NCBI RefSeq assembly: GCF_014196515.1
Contig: NZ_JACIDV010000004.1
Location: forward strand, 310,001-374,000
DNA: 64,000 bases
Reading direction: 5' to 3'
Origin: Rhizobium skierniewicense
GTDB taxonomy: Bacteria; Pseudomonadota; Alphaproteobacteria; Rhizobiales; Rhizobiaceae
The notes below the pieces were generated by a model. It was not told the origin of the DNA, did not search any database, and saw only the letters and a program-made list of their open reading frames with translations. Below, piece after piece: positions 26,261 through 36,173 of this stretch. A program made the translations under genes and the position numbers. Position 1 is the stretch's first letter. Every line of letters begins with the position of its first letter.

Positions 26261-27148
26261 TCAAGCCGAGAGAAGCGCGGCCTTGTGTGCCTTGAAAAAT
26301 GCCTCAGATGTCTGCGGCTTTTCGCCCGTCAGTGTTTCGTAATCGCTGGTGACGAGATCGAAGTTGCCAGCCGCGATGTTGGCGTCGGCTGATGCCAGCA
26401 TTTCGGCAACGAAGCCGGGAAGACCAGCGCCCTCGATGCCCTTTTGCAGATCACCGGGTGATACCTTGATGACTGCCAATGGCTTGTCGGCGACCTGCGA
26501 TATGATGGCGCCGATCTCGTCGGCATTGAGCGATTGCGGGCCGGTTACGGTGTAAGTCTTGTTTTCGGCCTTACCCTTGGCCAGTGCGGCGGCGGCCGCA
26601 CGGGCGCACTCGTCGCGTGAGAGGTTGGAAACCTTTCCGTCACCCATGGCCGTAAACCACTGGCCGCTTGCCAGGTTGTGCGGCATGGCGTGAAGGTAGT
26701 TGTCGTTATACCAGGCGTTACGGATGATTGTGTAAGGCAGGCCGCTGGCCTTGATGGCTTCCTCGGTGCCGAGATGGTCAGGTGCGAATGTGACCAGGGA
26801 TTTGTCCGGGTTTGGCATGGAAGTGTAGGCGAGGTGCTTGACGCCTGCCTTGGCAGCGGCGGCGACAGCTGCCTTGTGCTGTGTCAGACGCTGGCCGGCA
26901 ACGGCAAGTGCATCCGTCGAAATGAGAAGCACGGTGTCGATGCCAGCAAAGGCGTTGTCGAGTGAATGGGCGTCATCGAAATCAGCGGTGCGGGTTTCGA
27001 CACCCTTGGCGGCAAGTGCTGAAAGCTTGGTCGTGTTGCGGCTGGCAGCGACGATGTCGGATGCAGGAACCCCGTAGGTTTCCAAGAGGTGCCGAATAAC
27101 AGCCTGTCCCAGTTGGCCGGAGGCGCCGGTTACGAGAATCTTGCTCAT
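26261..27148 (-). CDS. NmrA-type NAD(P)H:quinone oxidoreductase, QorB (YtfG)-like
   Basis: A 295-residue atypical short-chain dehydrogenase. The Rossmann loop is ILVTGASGQLGQAVIRHL, followed by VAASRNTTKLSALAAKGV and the domain form of NmrA/QorB enzymes, which reduce quinones in two-electron steps and lack the usual Tyr-Lys catalytic pair. AAGGAAATATCG lies just before the ATG. It is divergent from an HxlR regulator, as ytfG is from ytfH in E. coli, and is presumably controlled by it. Confidence 0.88.
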   Translation of the reverse strand: MSKILVTGASGQLGQAVIRHLLETYGVPASDIVAASRNTTKLSALAAKGVETRTADFDDAHSLDNAFAGIDTVLLISTDALAVAGQRLTQHKAAVAAAAKAGVKHLAYTSMPNPDKSLVTFAPDHLGTEEAIKASGLPYTIIRNAWYNDNYLHAMPHNLASGQWFTAMGDGKVSNLSRDECARAAAAALAKGKAENKTYTVTGPQSLNADEIGAIISQVADKPLAVIKVSPGDLQKGIEGAGLPGFVAEMLASADANIAAGNFDLVTSDYETLTGEKPQTSEAFFKAHKAALLSA

Positions 27149-27261
27149 CGATATTTCCTTTTCCTTATGGTCTCAAAAAGAGAGTAGGGATAGAATAAGA
27201 ATTGACGAGCTGCTGTAAAGAAGGCATTTTTATTGCTGTACGTTACCAAAAGGGAACCACC

Positions 27262-27669
27262 ATGAGTGCGACGATTTCCAGACTGAAGCCGACAGCATCT
27301 GCCCCACGGCCCGACTTCCGCAATCTGGATTTCGGTAATTGCCCGGTGCGCGACCTTCTTAACCAGATCAGTGGCAAGTGGTCTACTCTGCTGCTGCAGG
27401 CCTTGGCCGATAGGCCTTACCGCTTCGGCGAGTTGCGTCGCATGGTGCCAGATATTTCGCAACGCATGTTGACGCAGACATTGCGCGACCTCCAGCGCGA
27501 TGGTTACATTCATCGAGAGGTTTTCGCCACCAAACCACCGAGTGTGGAATACAGCATGACGCCGCTTGGGCGCTCACTTTACAGTCCTCTGTCTGAGGTC
27601 ATCAAATGGGCGCTGGAAAACCATGAGGCGGTCAAGACTGCGCGCCAGCATTTCGAGGCGGAAGCCTGA
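27262..27669 (+). CDS. HxlR family transcriptional regulator
   Basis: A 135-residue winged-helix regulator. It has [20 protein letters not shown] with the conserved Cys of redox- or electrophile-sensing HxlR proteins, [20 protein letters not shown] as recognition helix, and [10 protein letters not shown] wing. The ATG at 27262 has AAAGGGAACC before it. It is divergently transcribed from the QorB-like reductase gene, 113 bases away, and probably regulates it and itself in response to quinones or aldehydes. Confidence 0.9.
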   Translation: MSATISRLKPTASAPRPDFRNLDFGNCPVRDLLNQISGKWSTLLLQALADRPYRFGELRRMVPDISQRMLTQTLRDLQRDGYIHREVFATKPPSVEYSMTPLGRSLYSPLSEVIKWALENHEAVKTARQHFEAEA

Positions 27670-27747
27670 GGGCCTCCGACTTAACCCTATTTTTGCCGAC
27701 CCTCATATTGCGGCGCGTCAATTCTTTCGTCTTCCTCGAAAAAACTC

Positions 27748-27776
27748 TTGACCCTTTTCTCTGCCACCCTTAAACA
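27748..27776 (+). promoter_or_regulatory. Promoter of the TetR-family gene
   Basis: TTGACC and TAAACA separated by 17 bases. Transcription would begin about 27783, just before the palindrome at 27788. Confidence 0.55.
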
Positions 27777-27787
27777 GCATTCGAACC

Positions 27788-27801
27788 GTACCGTACGGTA
27801 C
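27788..27801. promoter_or_regulatory. Perfect palindrome, likely operator of the TetR-family regulator
   Basis: A 14-base perfect palindrome, GTACCGTACGGTAC, between the promoter and the start codon of the TetR-type gene. Its position just after the predicted transcription start suggests that the regulator represses its own gene. Confidence 0.75.
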
Positions 27802-27826
27802 ATTTTGGGTAGAGGGAGTGGACAAG

Positions 27827-28483
27827 GTGGGAACCGATCCGATCACAGCGCAGGAATTTTCGCCGCGCCAGAACGCCGTTCTGGAACAGGCGTTGCGTCT
27901 TCTGGTCGAGGGCGGGGAAAAAGCGCTGACCACTTCCGGTCTGGCGCGTGCCGCCAATTGTTCCAAAGAGAGCCTCTACAAGTGGTTTGGAGATCGGGAC
28001 GGTCTGCTGGCGGCGATGATCACGTTTCAACAGAGCAAGGTTCGCACGTTTGAAAAGGCGGGTGACCGCGTTTCCGCTGCGCAGTTGACTGACCATCTCG
28101 AAGTCTTTGCCCATGATCTTCTCGATGTTCTGGCGGGCGATGTCTCGCTGGCGTTGAATCGCCTTGCCATCGGACAGGCAAGCCGCGATGGATCAAAGCT
28201 TGGTAACCTCCTTCTGGAGCGTGGTCGCCGCCAGATCGACAAGCGGTCGCGTGGGCTCATCGAGGCCGGTCGCCGCTCCGGTTATCTGCGCTTTGATGAT
28301 CTTGAAGACGCCTATCGCAGTTTTTATGGCCTGATCGTATCCGACCTGCATGTGCGCATGCTGCTCGGTGAAGCGCAGCAGGCTAAGGATTTTTCCGTCC
28401 GGGCACGCAAGGCCGTTGCGGCCTTTCTGACGCTCTACGGCACGGAAAAAATACATTCGGAAATGGGCGGAAAGGTCGCCTGA
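27827..28483 (+). CDS. TetR/AcrR family transcriptional regulator upstream of ilvC
   Basis: A 218-residue regulator. The N-terminal helix-turn-helix is TTSGLARAANCSKESLYKWF, followed by GDRDGLLAAM; a helical ligand-binding domain makes up the rest. The GTG at 27827 has GGGAG eight bases upstream; another GTG at 27818 lacks a site. A 14-base palindrome precedes the gene. It ends 45 bases before ilvC on the same strand, and I see no terminator between, so ilvC may be partly read from the same promoter. The ligand is unknown. Confidence 0.88.
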   Translation: MGTDPITAQEFSPRQNAVLEQALRLLVEGGEKALTTSGLARAANCSKESLYKWFGDRDGLLAAMITFQQSKVRTFEKAGDRVSAAQLTDHLEVFAHDLLDVLAGDVSLALNRLAIGQASRDGSKLGNLLLERGRRQIDKRSRGLIEAGRRSGYLRFDDLEDAYRSFYGLIVSDLHVRMLLGEAQQAKDFSVRARKAVAAFLTLYGTEKIHSEMGGKVA

Positions 28484-28495
28484 ATTCCGGTCTAA

Positions 28496-29548
<1,053 letters not shown>

Positions 29549-29617
29549 ATCTTCTGGTCTCACTTCGATTTGGGTTTCGAGTAAGCCCAGTCGATGATGA
29601 ACGCGAAAGAGTATCAA

Positions 29618-29652
29618 ATGCCCGCAAAGCTTCGCTTTTGCGGGCATTTTTT
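29618..29652 (+). terminator. Terminator of ilvC
   Basis: A strong stem, ATGCCCGCAAA and TTTTGCGGGCAT around a GCTTCGC loop, followed by a T-run, 70 bases after the ilvC stop. Confidence 0.92.
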
Positions 29653-29915
29653 TGTTCGTTATCCTGAAAGCCGATGTGACGGCTGTCTCTCAGCAGAATG
29701 TATGACGTGTGAGGCAGGCCGTTTGTAACATTCGGATGAACAGCGCCAGCTGATTTTCCGTTCGGGTCGACAACGGCGGGGAAAAGTTCAAAGAAAACAA
29801 CGGGTACCACAACCAAGTGCAACTAAGAGTAAAGTAAATGCTCTTTATGCGTGACTTATTCTTCAGATACAACTAAAGAGTGTTTACTTAAATTAGAGTA
29901 AGCAGGAGTTGCGTC
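29653..29915. promoter_or_regulatory. A+T-rich region upstream of the XRE-type regulator, with inverted repeats
   Basis: No gene is evident. Close to the XRE-type start are two inverted repeats: AAGAG (29825) with CTCTT (29841), and TTACT (29884-29888) with AGTAA (29897-29901). The second touches the ribosome-binding site CAGGAG. Both could be sites where the regulator binds its own promoter. Base composition is noticeably richer in A and T than in neighbouring genes. Confidence 0.4.
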
Positions 29916-30260
29916 ATGGCGAATGATTTGGAAAGAGGCAAGCGCATTCGCGAGGCCATCACCCGAAGCCACATTCGCAAGGTGCACGCCGTCGCTGCTG
30001 AACTCGATGTCTCCGTTGCTGCGGTGTCCCGCTGGCAGAACGGTGGTCACACCTCGCTGGAAAGTGCCTGTTCTCTCGCCACGCTGCTCGATGTTTCTCT
30101 TGATTGGCTACTGCTGGGGCGTGGCACGATGGACTGGCACAGGAACAATTCGATCTCGGCCCTTGAGATGCGATGGATCCTGTTGCTTCGCAGCAGATCC
30201 GCAACGGTTCAGACGCGACTGCTGGCCTTGCTCGAAGCGATCCCGGCGGAGCGATTATGA
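29916..30260 (+). CDS. XRE-type (Cro/CI) helix-turn-helix regulator
   Basis: A 114-residue protein. A lambda-repressor-type helix-turn-helix occupies about residues 8-68, with VHAVAAELDVSVAAVSRWQN as the core and SLATLLDVSLDWLLLGRG as the usual last helices. The C-terminal 40 residues are short and helical, perhaps for dimerisation. CAGGAG precedes the ATG. Two unknown paralogous genes follow on the same strand after 167 bases, and inverted repeats precede it, so it may control itself and them. Confidence 0.85.
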   Translation: MANDLERGKRIREAITRSHIRKVHAVAAELDVSVAAVSRWQNGGHTSLESACSLATLLDVSLDWLLLGRGTMDWHRNNSISALEMRWILLLRSRSATVQTRLLALLEAIPAERL

Positions 30261-30427
30261 CGCTGAGGTTAAACTTAGGGGCAATATCACGCTCAGCTAA
30301 ACAACTTAAGATTGTTTCTACGAATTGGTTTGTACATATTCGTCTCAGGGTTGTTTATGTGAGTGGGTAAAGCGTTCTTCACAACCAGCATCCCTGTTTC
30401 ACTCCAAACTTTTGAGGATAGTTGCCC

Positions 30428-31099
30428 ATGTCTACTCTACTGACCATCAACGTGAAGAACTACGAGCCACAGACACAGAATTTCTACTTCTTCCAGCAAC
30501 CCGCTATCTATACCGGCGGTGGGGCCGTGTACTCCAACAGCCTGTTTTCTCAGTCGTTGGGAAATTACGACCAAACCGGTGCAATCTTGACGTTCGAAGT
30601 GAATATGCAGTTCTATGCGGGCATTCAACAGGCAAACACCCCGCCTCAGGTCGGTGCTTCCTCCGGCTTTGCATCCGCAAGCCGCCCTATCGATCTCGCG
30701 CCTGCCGCTGGGGCTTCCGGTTCGCCAAACGATCTTACAACGGCGACGGTCGCGCCTGTGGGTCTTTCCGTGCCGACGAATGGTCCCGGTATTCAGCCCG
30801 GCGCGTTTCGTGTCGCAACGCCGAGCTTCACCTCTCCACCGTACTTCAACGTCGGCTCAGCCGTTGCCGTCAATGGTGGAATCATTCTGTCGAACTTCGT
30901 GCAGGCTGACCCGATGGGCTACACCGATTGCCAACCGATCCTCAAATATTACGTCCAGACAGGTTCCTACACGCCGGGCAGCGTGATGAATTTCACGCAA
31001 TCCAGCATTAACGCCGCCATTGCCGATTTCACGGGCGGCTACACGACATGCAATGTGAGCCTTCTGGCGAATGGTAACTGGAGCGCTCAGCTTCAGTAG
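30428..31099 (+). CDS. Protein of unknown function, first of two tandem paralogues
   Basis: A 223-residue protein that I do not recognise. The ATG has GAGGA nine bases upstream. It has no signal peptide or membrane helix, and its many aromatic, Gly, Ser and Thr residues suggest a beta-rich fold. The N-terminal block starts ITVKN-like (LLTINVKNYEPQTQNFYFFQ), the middle has FEVNMQFYAG, and the C-terminal half has PGAFRV, VNGGIILSNF and two Cys (YTDCQP, YTTCNV). The next gene is a diverged copy. An XRE-type regulator lies upstream. Confidence 0.7.
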   Translation: MSTLLTINVKNYEPQTQNFYFFQQPAIYTGGGAVYSNSLFSQSLGNYDQTGAILTFEVNMQFYAGIQQANTPPQVGASSGFASASRPIDLAPAAGASGSPNDLTTATVAPVGLSVPTNGPGIQPGAFRVATPSFTSPPYFNVGSAVAVNGGIILSNFVQADPMGYTDCQPILKYYVQTGSYTPGSVMNFTQSSINAAIADFTGGYTTCNVSLLANGNWSAQLQ

Positions 31100-31222
31100 G
31101 CGTTGTGCGCCAACGGTTGACGAGCGGCTACCCCCAAGTGCGTCAACCGTATGTGCCACACAGTCTGTCCGCTGCATGATGGCGGCGGGCAGACTTCGTC
31201 CCCAACCGGATCGTGGACCGCT

Positions 31223-31942
31223 ATGACAAGTTTGCACTACAAGATTATCGTCAGAAACCTTTCACCGCGTCTGCAGCATTTCCATGTCTTCCAGAAGAGG
31301 GCGGAATTCCAGTCCTCCTCAACAATCGCTTCGATTTCATCGAGCAGCATCGGCTGCCGAGCTGTCGACGAGTTTTCGAGCACCGGTTCCGAGATCAGCT
31401 TTGAACTCGGCAGGCAAATCTACGCCGGCGCCGTCAGTACCGCTCCCGGAACGACAGTGCCACAACCCGCGACCTTTGCCGTGGAAAACGAAGCCCGATG
31501 GCCAATCAACACAGTACGGGCAATACGACGGGTCGAACTCACGTCGACAAAGTCGACAAACGCGCTCAACAGCTCGGTTCTCAGTCTCAACCCACTTGGA
31601 CTGTCGCATCCGATCTACAGCCCAGAAATTGCGGCAGGAGCATTCGGGGTCAATCTTCCGCCTTACGATCCGTCTCCTTTTCCGGAGCTTTGCTGGGGTG
31701 TGGCGGCCTTGAGTGCGGAAGGGTGCATCATGCTTTCCAGCTACATTACGCCTCCACCCAACAGCATGGTCACGTGTTCACCGCAACAGGTCTTCTTCGT
31801 CAAGACGGGCTTTGTGCCCGACGGAGACGCCATTTTTTATGATGAAAGTCATGCCGCACGCTGCGATTTTACGACGGGACTGAGAAAGATCTTGGTCAAC
31901 TACAACGCAGACGGAACCTTCTCCACGTCAGATATTCCATAG
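31223..31942 (+). CDS. Protein of unknown function, second of two tandem paralogues
   Basis: A 239-residue protein homologous over its whole length to the preceding one. Matching blocks are FHVFQKRAEF (YFFQQPAIY), ISFELGRQIYAG (LTFEVNMQFYAG), PLGLSHP (PVGLSVP), AAGAFGV (QPGAFRV), CIMLSSYITPPP (GIILSNFVQADP) and FFVKTGF (YYVQTGS). Two of its Cys (VTCSP, ARCDF) lie near the Cys of the first copy. The ATG at 31223 has only a weak GGA before it; an upstream in-frame ATG at 31151 gives no similarity to the paralogue. Identity is low, so the duplication is old. Confidence 0.65.
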   Translation: MTSLHYKIIVRNLSPRLQHFHVFQKRAEFQSSSTIASISSSSIGCRAVDEFSSTGSEISFELGRQIYAGAVSTAPGTTVPQPATFAVENEARWPINTVRAIRRVELTSTKSTNALNSSVLSLNPLGLSHPIYSPEIAAGAFGVNLPPYDPSPFPELCWGVAALSAEGCIMLSSYITPPPNSMVTCSPQQVFFVKTGFVPDGDAIFYDESHAARCDFTTGLRKILVNYNADGTFSTSDIP

Positions 31943-32168
31943 TCCGTTGATCTTGTCTGACTGGCGGATGCTGCATTCAGCCGCTGGGCGCTGACTTTGA
32001 AAACATATGCGGAGAGCGACGCAAGGTCGCTAACGCCTCACCGGTTCCGATGCCACATCCCGTCGGTCAACGCTCCTCGCGTGGCGGGGAGTGCCCGTCT
32101 CCCCAACCACGGCATGTGTCGTTATCTGGAACTGAAACAGTTTTTACGTCAACGGGAACCAATCCGGG

Positions 32169-32621
32169 CTAAGCGGTCGGCGCAATCACGCCCTTCGTCA
32201 GGATGAAGCAGCCATAAAACCGCGTCTCACCGGTCGTAATCACGCAATAGGCATCTTTCGCCTGCTCGTAGAAGGCAAAGCGCTCGATGCCGTACATCGG
32301 GGCTGATGTGCCTTCTGCGGCGTCGATTTCCTTTTGCACTTCTGCCTGCACCGGCTCGATCTGCTCCGGAGCGCCCATGACTTCCATGCGTCCGACGGAG
32401 GGTTGGATCGGGGTGTCCAGGGGGAGGACGGAGAGGATGGCTTTGATGGCACGGGCGGCGGAAATATTTTCCATGCGCAAGACCTGACCAACAACGGTGT
32501 GCTGGGCTATGCTGTCGGAGGGGAAGTTGGTGTCGGTTATGACCAGCCTGTCAGCATGGCCCATGGCGCGCAGGGCGTGCAGCACATCGGCATTGAGAGC
32601 CGGGTCGATATTCTTGAGCAT
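32169..32621 (-). CDS. RbsD/FucU family mutarotase, fucose mutarotase type
   Basis: A 150-residue member of the RbsD/FucU family, which interconverts sugar anomers. It has MLKNIDPALNADVLHALRAMGHADRL in its first 26 residues, with the catalytic His in GHADRLVITDTNFP, and RFAFYEQAKDAYCVITTGE near the end, closer to FucU than RbsD. GGAGGAG precedes the ATG. It stands alone and divergent from an aminotransferase gene, with no fucose or ribose genes nearby. Confidence 0.88.
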   Translation of the reverse strand: MLKNIDPALNADVLHALRAMGHADRLVITDTNFPSDSIAQHTVVGQVLRMENISAARAIKAILSVLPLDTPIQPSVGRMEVMGAPEQIEPVQAEVQKEIDAAEGTSAPMYGIERFAFYEQAKDAYCVITTGETRFYGCFILTKGVIAPTA

Positions 32622-32862
32622 TTGATGTTCTCCTCCATGGGTCAAATCGTTTTGCTGGCAATCGAACCTTAAAACACGTCGGCGTCAATCCATGGCAAGG
32701 TTGATTGTAGACTCTCGTGCCAGCATGTATGCGTATGCGGCCTTTGGGAGACCGCACGGAAATTCTGGAAAACCGTACCAAAACACGATAAGTCAGCATT
32801 GCTGACCTATTGCGTCTTTGATACATCTGTGCGCAGAAAAAAACATGAGAGGAAACGAACCC

Positions 32863-34107
32863 ATGCTGGATTGGGAACAGATTTTCGCCACACGCTCTTT
32901 GCGCATGAAGGCGTCTGAAATTCGTGAATTGCTGAAGCTGCTGGAGCAGCCGGATATCATTTCCTTTGCCGGTGGCATTCCGGATCCTGCGCTGTTTCCT
33001 GACCAGGAATTCAAGCAGGCCTATGCGGATATCTTTTCCGGTCCGCAGGTCAACGCTGCCCTGCAATATTCCGTCAGCGAAGGCTACAAGCCGTTGCGCG
33101 AGTGGATCGTCAAGGACATGGAAAAGATCGGCATCGAATGCTCGGTCGATAACGTGTTCATCACATCGGGGTCGCAGCAGGCCCTTGACTATCTTGGCAA
33201 GCTGTTCCTGTCGCCCAACGATACGGCACTGGTGACGTGGCCGACCTATCTCGGTGCCCTCTCGGCCTTCAACGCCTATGAGCCGACCTATGATCAGTTG
33301 AATCCGAACGGCAACCGCACGCCGCAGACCTACCGCGACAACGCTACCAAGGCTGGTGGCTCGGTGAAATTCGCCTATCTCTCGGCGGATTTCTCCAATC
33401 CAACCGGCGAGACGGTGGATCTGGCAAGCCGCAAGAAATTGCTGGAACTGGCCGACGAGCTGGATATCGCTGTTCTGGAAGACGGTGCATATCAGAACCT
33501 GCGTTTTGACGGCGAGCCGATCACGCCAATTCTGGCGTTGGATATCGCTCGCAGCGGCGGTATCGAAAAGACCCGCACGATCTATTCCGGTAGCTTCTCC
33601 AAGACACTGGCCCCGGGCCTGCGTGTCGGCTTTGTGGTTGCTGCCATGCCAGTCATTCGCAAGCTGGTTTTGATGAAGCAGGCGGCAGACCTCCACTCCT
33701 CGACCATCAACCAGATGGCGATCGAGCACGTCGCATCGCGCGGCTTCGACAAGCAGGTGGCGAAAATCAAGGCCGCTTACAGTGCGCGTCGTGATGCGAT
33801 GCTGGCTGCTCTCGATAAGTACATGCCGAAATTCGCCAGCTGGACGAAGCCTGAAGGCGGCATGTTTGTCTGGGTGACGCTGCCTGAAGGTATGGATGGT
33901 GCAGAATTGCTGGCCAAATCGCTGTCCACGGAACGCGTTGCCTTTGTTCCCGGCAAGGCGTTTTTCGCCGACGGTTCTGGCGCGAACACGCTGCGCATCA
34001 GCTTCTCCTGCGCCAACGAGCAGATGATTGATGAAGGCATCAAACGTCTCGGTCGTCTGATTGCCAGTGCGGAGACGACATCCAACGCGACGATGCCGCT
34101 GGTGTAA
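32863..34107 (+). CDS. PLP-dependent aminotransferase, class I/II
   Basis: A 414-residue fold-type I aminotransferase resembling 2-aminoadipate/aromatic aminotransferases (LysN/ARO8-like). It has DIISFAGGIPDPALFPDQEF at the start, NVFITSGSQQALDYLGKLFL, the Asp loop SADFSNPTGETVDL and EDGAYQNLRF, and the PLP lysine in YSGSFSKTLAPGLRVGF. The ATG at 32863 has GAGAGGAAA upstream. The substrate is uncertain. Confidence 0.9.
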   Translation: MLDWEQIFATRSLRMKASEIRELLKLLEQPDIISFAGGIPDPALFPDQEFKQAYADIFSGPQVNAALQYSVSEGYKPLREWIVKDMEKIGIECSVDNVFITSGSQQALDYLGKLFLSPNDTALVTWPTYLGALSAFNAYEPTYDQLNPNGNRTPQTYRDNATKAGGSVKFAYLSADFSNPTGETVDLASRKKLLELADELDIAVLEDGAYQNLRFDGEPITPILALDIARSGGIEKTRTIYSGSFSKTLAPGLRVGFVVAAMPVIRKLVLMKQAADLHSSTINQMAIEHVASRGFDKQVAKIKAAYSARRDAMLAALDKYMPKFASWTKPEGGMFVWVTLPEGMDGAELLAKSLSTERVAFVPGKAFFADGSGANTLRISFSCANEQMIDEGIKRLGRLIASAETTSNATMPLV

Positions 34108-34144
34108 ATTGCGAGCCATAACTTTGGCTCCCAACGTCTCCGTC

Positions 34145-34220
34145 ATCCTCGGGCTTGTCCCACGAATCTTACACACGCCAACATCAAACTTGGTCAGATC
34201 CTCGGGACACGCCCGAGGAT
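34145..34220. repeat. Intergenic palindromic repeat (RIME-like)
   Basis: ATCCTCGGGC at 34145-34154 and GCCCGAGGAT at 34211-34220 form a 10-base inverted repeat around 56 bases, between the aminotransferase and phzF genes. The first arm, with CGTCATCCTCGGGCTTGTCC, resembles the rhizobial intergenic mosaic element type. A weaker partial match is at 53727. It is a non-coding element. Confidence 0.55.
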
Positions 34221-34265
34221 GGCTAACATTTTGCATTTCTTGTTTTTAGCGAAGAGGTTTTCTTC

Positions 34266-35099
34266 ATGTCGAGCAGCCACGCATTTCAACAGGTAGACGT
34301 CTTTTCTGCCCAGCCGTTGAAAGGCAACCCGCTTGCCGTCGTCTGCGATGCGGATGGCCTTTCGGATGCGCAGATGGCGGACTTTGCGAATTGGACGAAC
34401 CTGAGTGAAACGACGTTTCTGTTGAAACCCACATCTGGCGATGCCGATTATCGGGTCCGGATTTTTACCCCGCATGGGGAGCTGCCATTCGCAGGTCATC
34501 CAACGCTTGGCACCTGTCATGTCTGGCTGTCCCGTCAGGGTAAAACTGACAGGACGGAGGTGGTTCAGGAATGTGAGGCCGGGCTGGTTCGGATCAGGGT
34601 CTCGGACGGAAAGCTGGCGTTTGCAGCACCACCTTTGCGCAAATCCGGCCCGGTCGATACGGACACGCTCGACCACGTGCTTGCCGGGCTTGGTCTGTCG
34701 TCAGATGCGGTTGTCGATTCCAGCTGGACGGATAACGGTCCCGGCTGGGTATCGCTGTTGCTGCGATCGCGACAGGATGTTTTGAACGTCAAACCGATTT
34801 ATCCCGTCCTTGGCGGCTTGAAAGTCGGCATAGCAGCCCCTTGCAGCGCTCATGATACGATCGAGGCAGATTTCGAGCTCAGAGCCTTTGCGGATGGCTA
34901 TGAAGATCCGGTCACCGGCAGTCTGAATGCTGGTATCGCGCAATGGCTGATCGGCAAAGGCATCGCACCTGTCAGCTACGTCGCGAGCCAGGGCACGGTT
35001 CTTGGCCGGGCAGGGCGCGTCAGTGTCGACAAGATTGGCGATGATATCTGGATCGGTGGAGCGGTAACGCTGCTGATAAAGGGTACGGTGACATTGTAA
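34266..35099 (+). CDS. PhzF family isomerase
   Basis: A 277-residue protein of the diaminopimelate-epimerase fold. It shows QVDVFSAQPLKGNPLAVV at the start, the catalytic Glu in TNLSETTFLL, FTPHGELPFAGHPTLGT and DPVTGSLNAGIAQWL. AAGAGG precedes the ATG. Most PhzF homologues outside phenazine clusters have no known substrate; no phenazine genes are present here. Confidence 0.93.
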   Translation: MSSSHAFQQVDVFSAQPLKGNPLAVVCDADGLSDAQMADFANWTNLSETTFLLKPTSGDADYRVRIFTPHGELPFAGHPTLGTCHVWLSRQGKTDRTEVVQECEAGLVRIRVSDGKLAFAAPPLRKSGPVDTDTLDHVLAGLGLSSDAVVDSSWTDNGPGWVSLLLRSRQDVLNVKPIYPVLGGLKVGIAAPCSAHDTIEADFELRAFADGYEDPVTGSLNAGIAQWLIGKGIAPVSYVASQGTVLGRAGRVSVDKIGDDIWIGGAVTLLIKGTVTL

Positions 35100-35117
35100 T
35101 CGGCGTCTGAAAGCTTC

Positions 35118-35146
35118 CTGTCACATACATGTTATGGACATGTGTT
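35118..35146 (+). promoter_or_regulatory. Possible Pho box before the ABC transporter operon
   Basis: Three TGT-centred repeats lie exactly 11 bases apart: CTGTCAC (35118), ATGTTAT (35129) and ATGTGTT (35140). This is the spacing of PhoB-binding sites. A further GTGTCAC at 35153 is out of register by two. The binding-protein gene starts 35 bases later. Confidence 0.4.
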
Positions 35147-35180
35147 TTAGCGGTGTCACATACCAACAGGAACTCCATTC

Positions 35181-36164
35181 ATGAAAACGCTTGTTTCGGC
35201 TTTCACCGCCATCGTTTCGCTCGGTATTATGGTCGGCGGAGCGCACGCCGCTGATCTGGTGCTGTACACCAGCCAGCCGAATGAGGATGCTCAGGCCACC
35301 GTCGATGGTTTCAAGGCCGCCAATCCCGGCATCGATATCGAGTGGGTGCGGGACGGAACACCGAAGATCATGGCGAAGCTGATGGCGGAAATCGAGGCGG
35401 GCAATGCTGCGGCCGACGTTCTGCTGATTGCCGACACGGTGACGCTGGAGCGTATGAAGCAGGCCAAGCAGTTGCTGGCCTATAAATCGCCGGAGGCTGC
35501 CCATTTCGATGCCGCCCTTTATGATGCTGATGGCTATTATTATTCCACAAAGCTCATCACCACCGGCATCATGTACAATACGCAAGCTGCAATGAAGCCG
35601 ACGAGCTGGAAGGATCTGGAGAAGCCGGAAGCCAAGGGCCTTGTCACCATGCCAAGCCCGCTGACCTCGGGTGCCGCTCTCATCCATACGCAGACGTTGG
35701 CCGGTGCCGGTAGCCTCGGCTGGGATTATTACAAGGCGCTGAAGGCCAATGGCGCGATTGCCGCTGGCGGTAATGGTGCAGTTTTGAAGTCGGTCGCTTC
35801 CGGCGAGAAAGCTTACGGCATCGTCGTCGATTACATGCCGATCCGTGAGAAAGCCAAGGGCGCACCGGTTGAGTTCGTCTTCCCGGAAGAGGGCGTTTCG
35901 GCCGTGACCGAGCCAGTCGGTATTCTCGCCCATACCAAACATGCCGATGCGGCCAAGTTGTTCGTGGATTACGTTTTGTCGGCCAAAGGCCAAGAAGGCT
36001 TCGTCAAACTCGGCTACATTCCGGCCCGCAACGACGTTGCCCTGCCAGAGGGTTTCCCTGCGCGCGACAAGATCAAGGTTCTGCCGATCAACGCGCCAGA
36101 AGCATTGAAGAATTCCGAGAAGGACCTGAAAACCTTCTCCGATATTTTCGACTCCAAGGGCTGA
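35181..36164 (+). CDS. ABC transporter periplasmic binding protein (iron/phosphorylated compound type)
   Basis: A 327-residue binding protein. A signal peptide ends at GGAHAAD (about residue 20), and the mature part is of the extracellular solute-binding family 1 (LVLYTSQPNEDAQATVDGF, VTMPSPLTSGAALI). The family includes FbpA-type ferric, 2-aminoethylphosphonate and sugar-phosphate binders. The ligand cannot be read from the sequence. It opens a gene set with a permease, an ATPase and a phosphodiesterase-fold enzyme, behind a possible Pho box. Confidence 0.88.
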   Translation: MKTLVSAFTAIVSLGIMVGGAHAADLVLYTSQPNEDAQATVDGFKAANPGIDIEWVRDGTPKIMAKLMAEIEAGNAAADVLLIADTVTLERMKQAKQLLAYKSPEAAHFDAALYDADGYYYSTKLITTGIMYNTQAAMKPTSWKDLEKPEAKGLVTMPSPLTSGAALIHTQTLAGAGSLGWDYYKALKANGAIAAGGNGAVLKSVASGEKAYGIVVDYMPIREKAKGAPVEFVFPEEGVSAVTEPVGILAHTKHADAAKLFVDYVLSAKGQEGFVKLGYIPARNDVALPEGFPARDKIKVLPINAPEALKNSEKDLKTFSDIFDSKG

Positions 36165-36173
36165 TGCAGCTTC

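Noticed and set aside
29549-32168. Toxin-antitoxin system at the XRE-type gene
   Set aside because: The genes that follow are over 220 residues, resemble each other and lack toxin motifs; they are 167 bases downstream rather than overlapping.
32551-34236. A 561-codon open frame on the minus strand
   Set aside because: Antisense to the aminotransferase gene and part of fucU; no family features.
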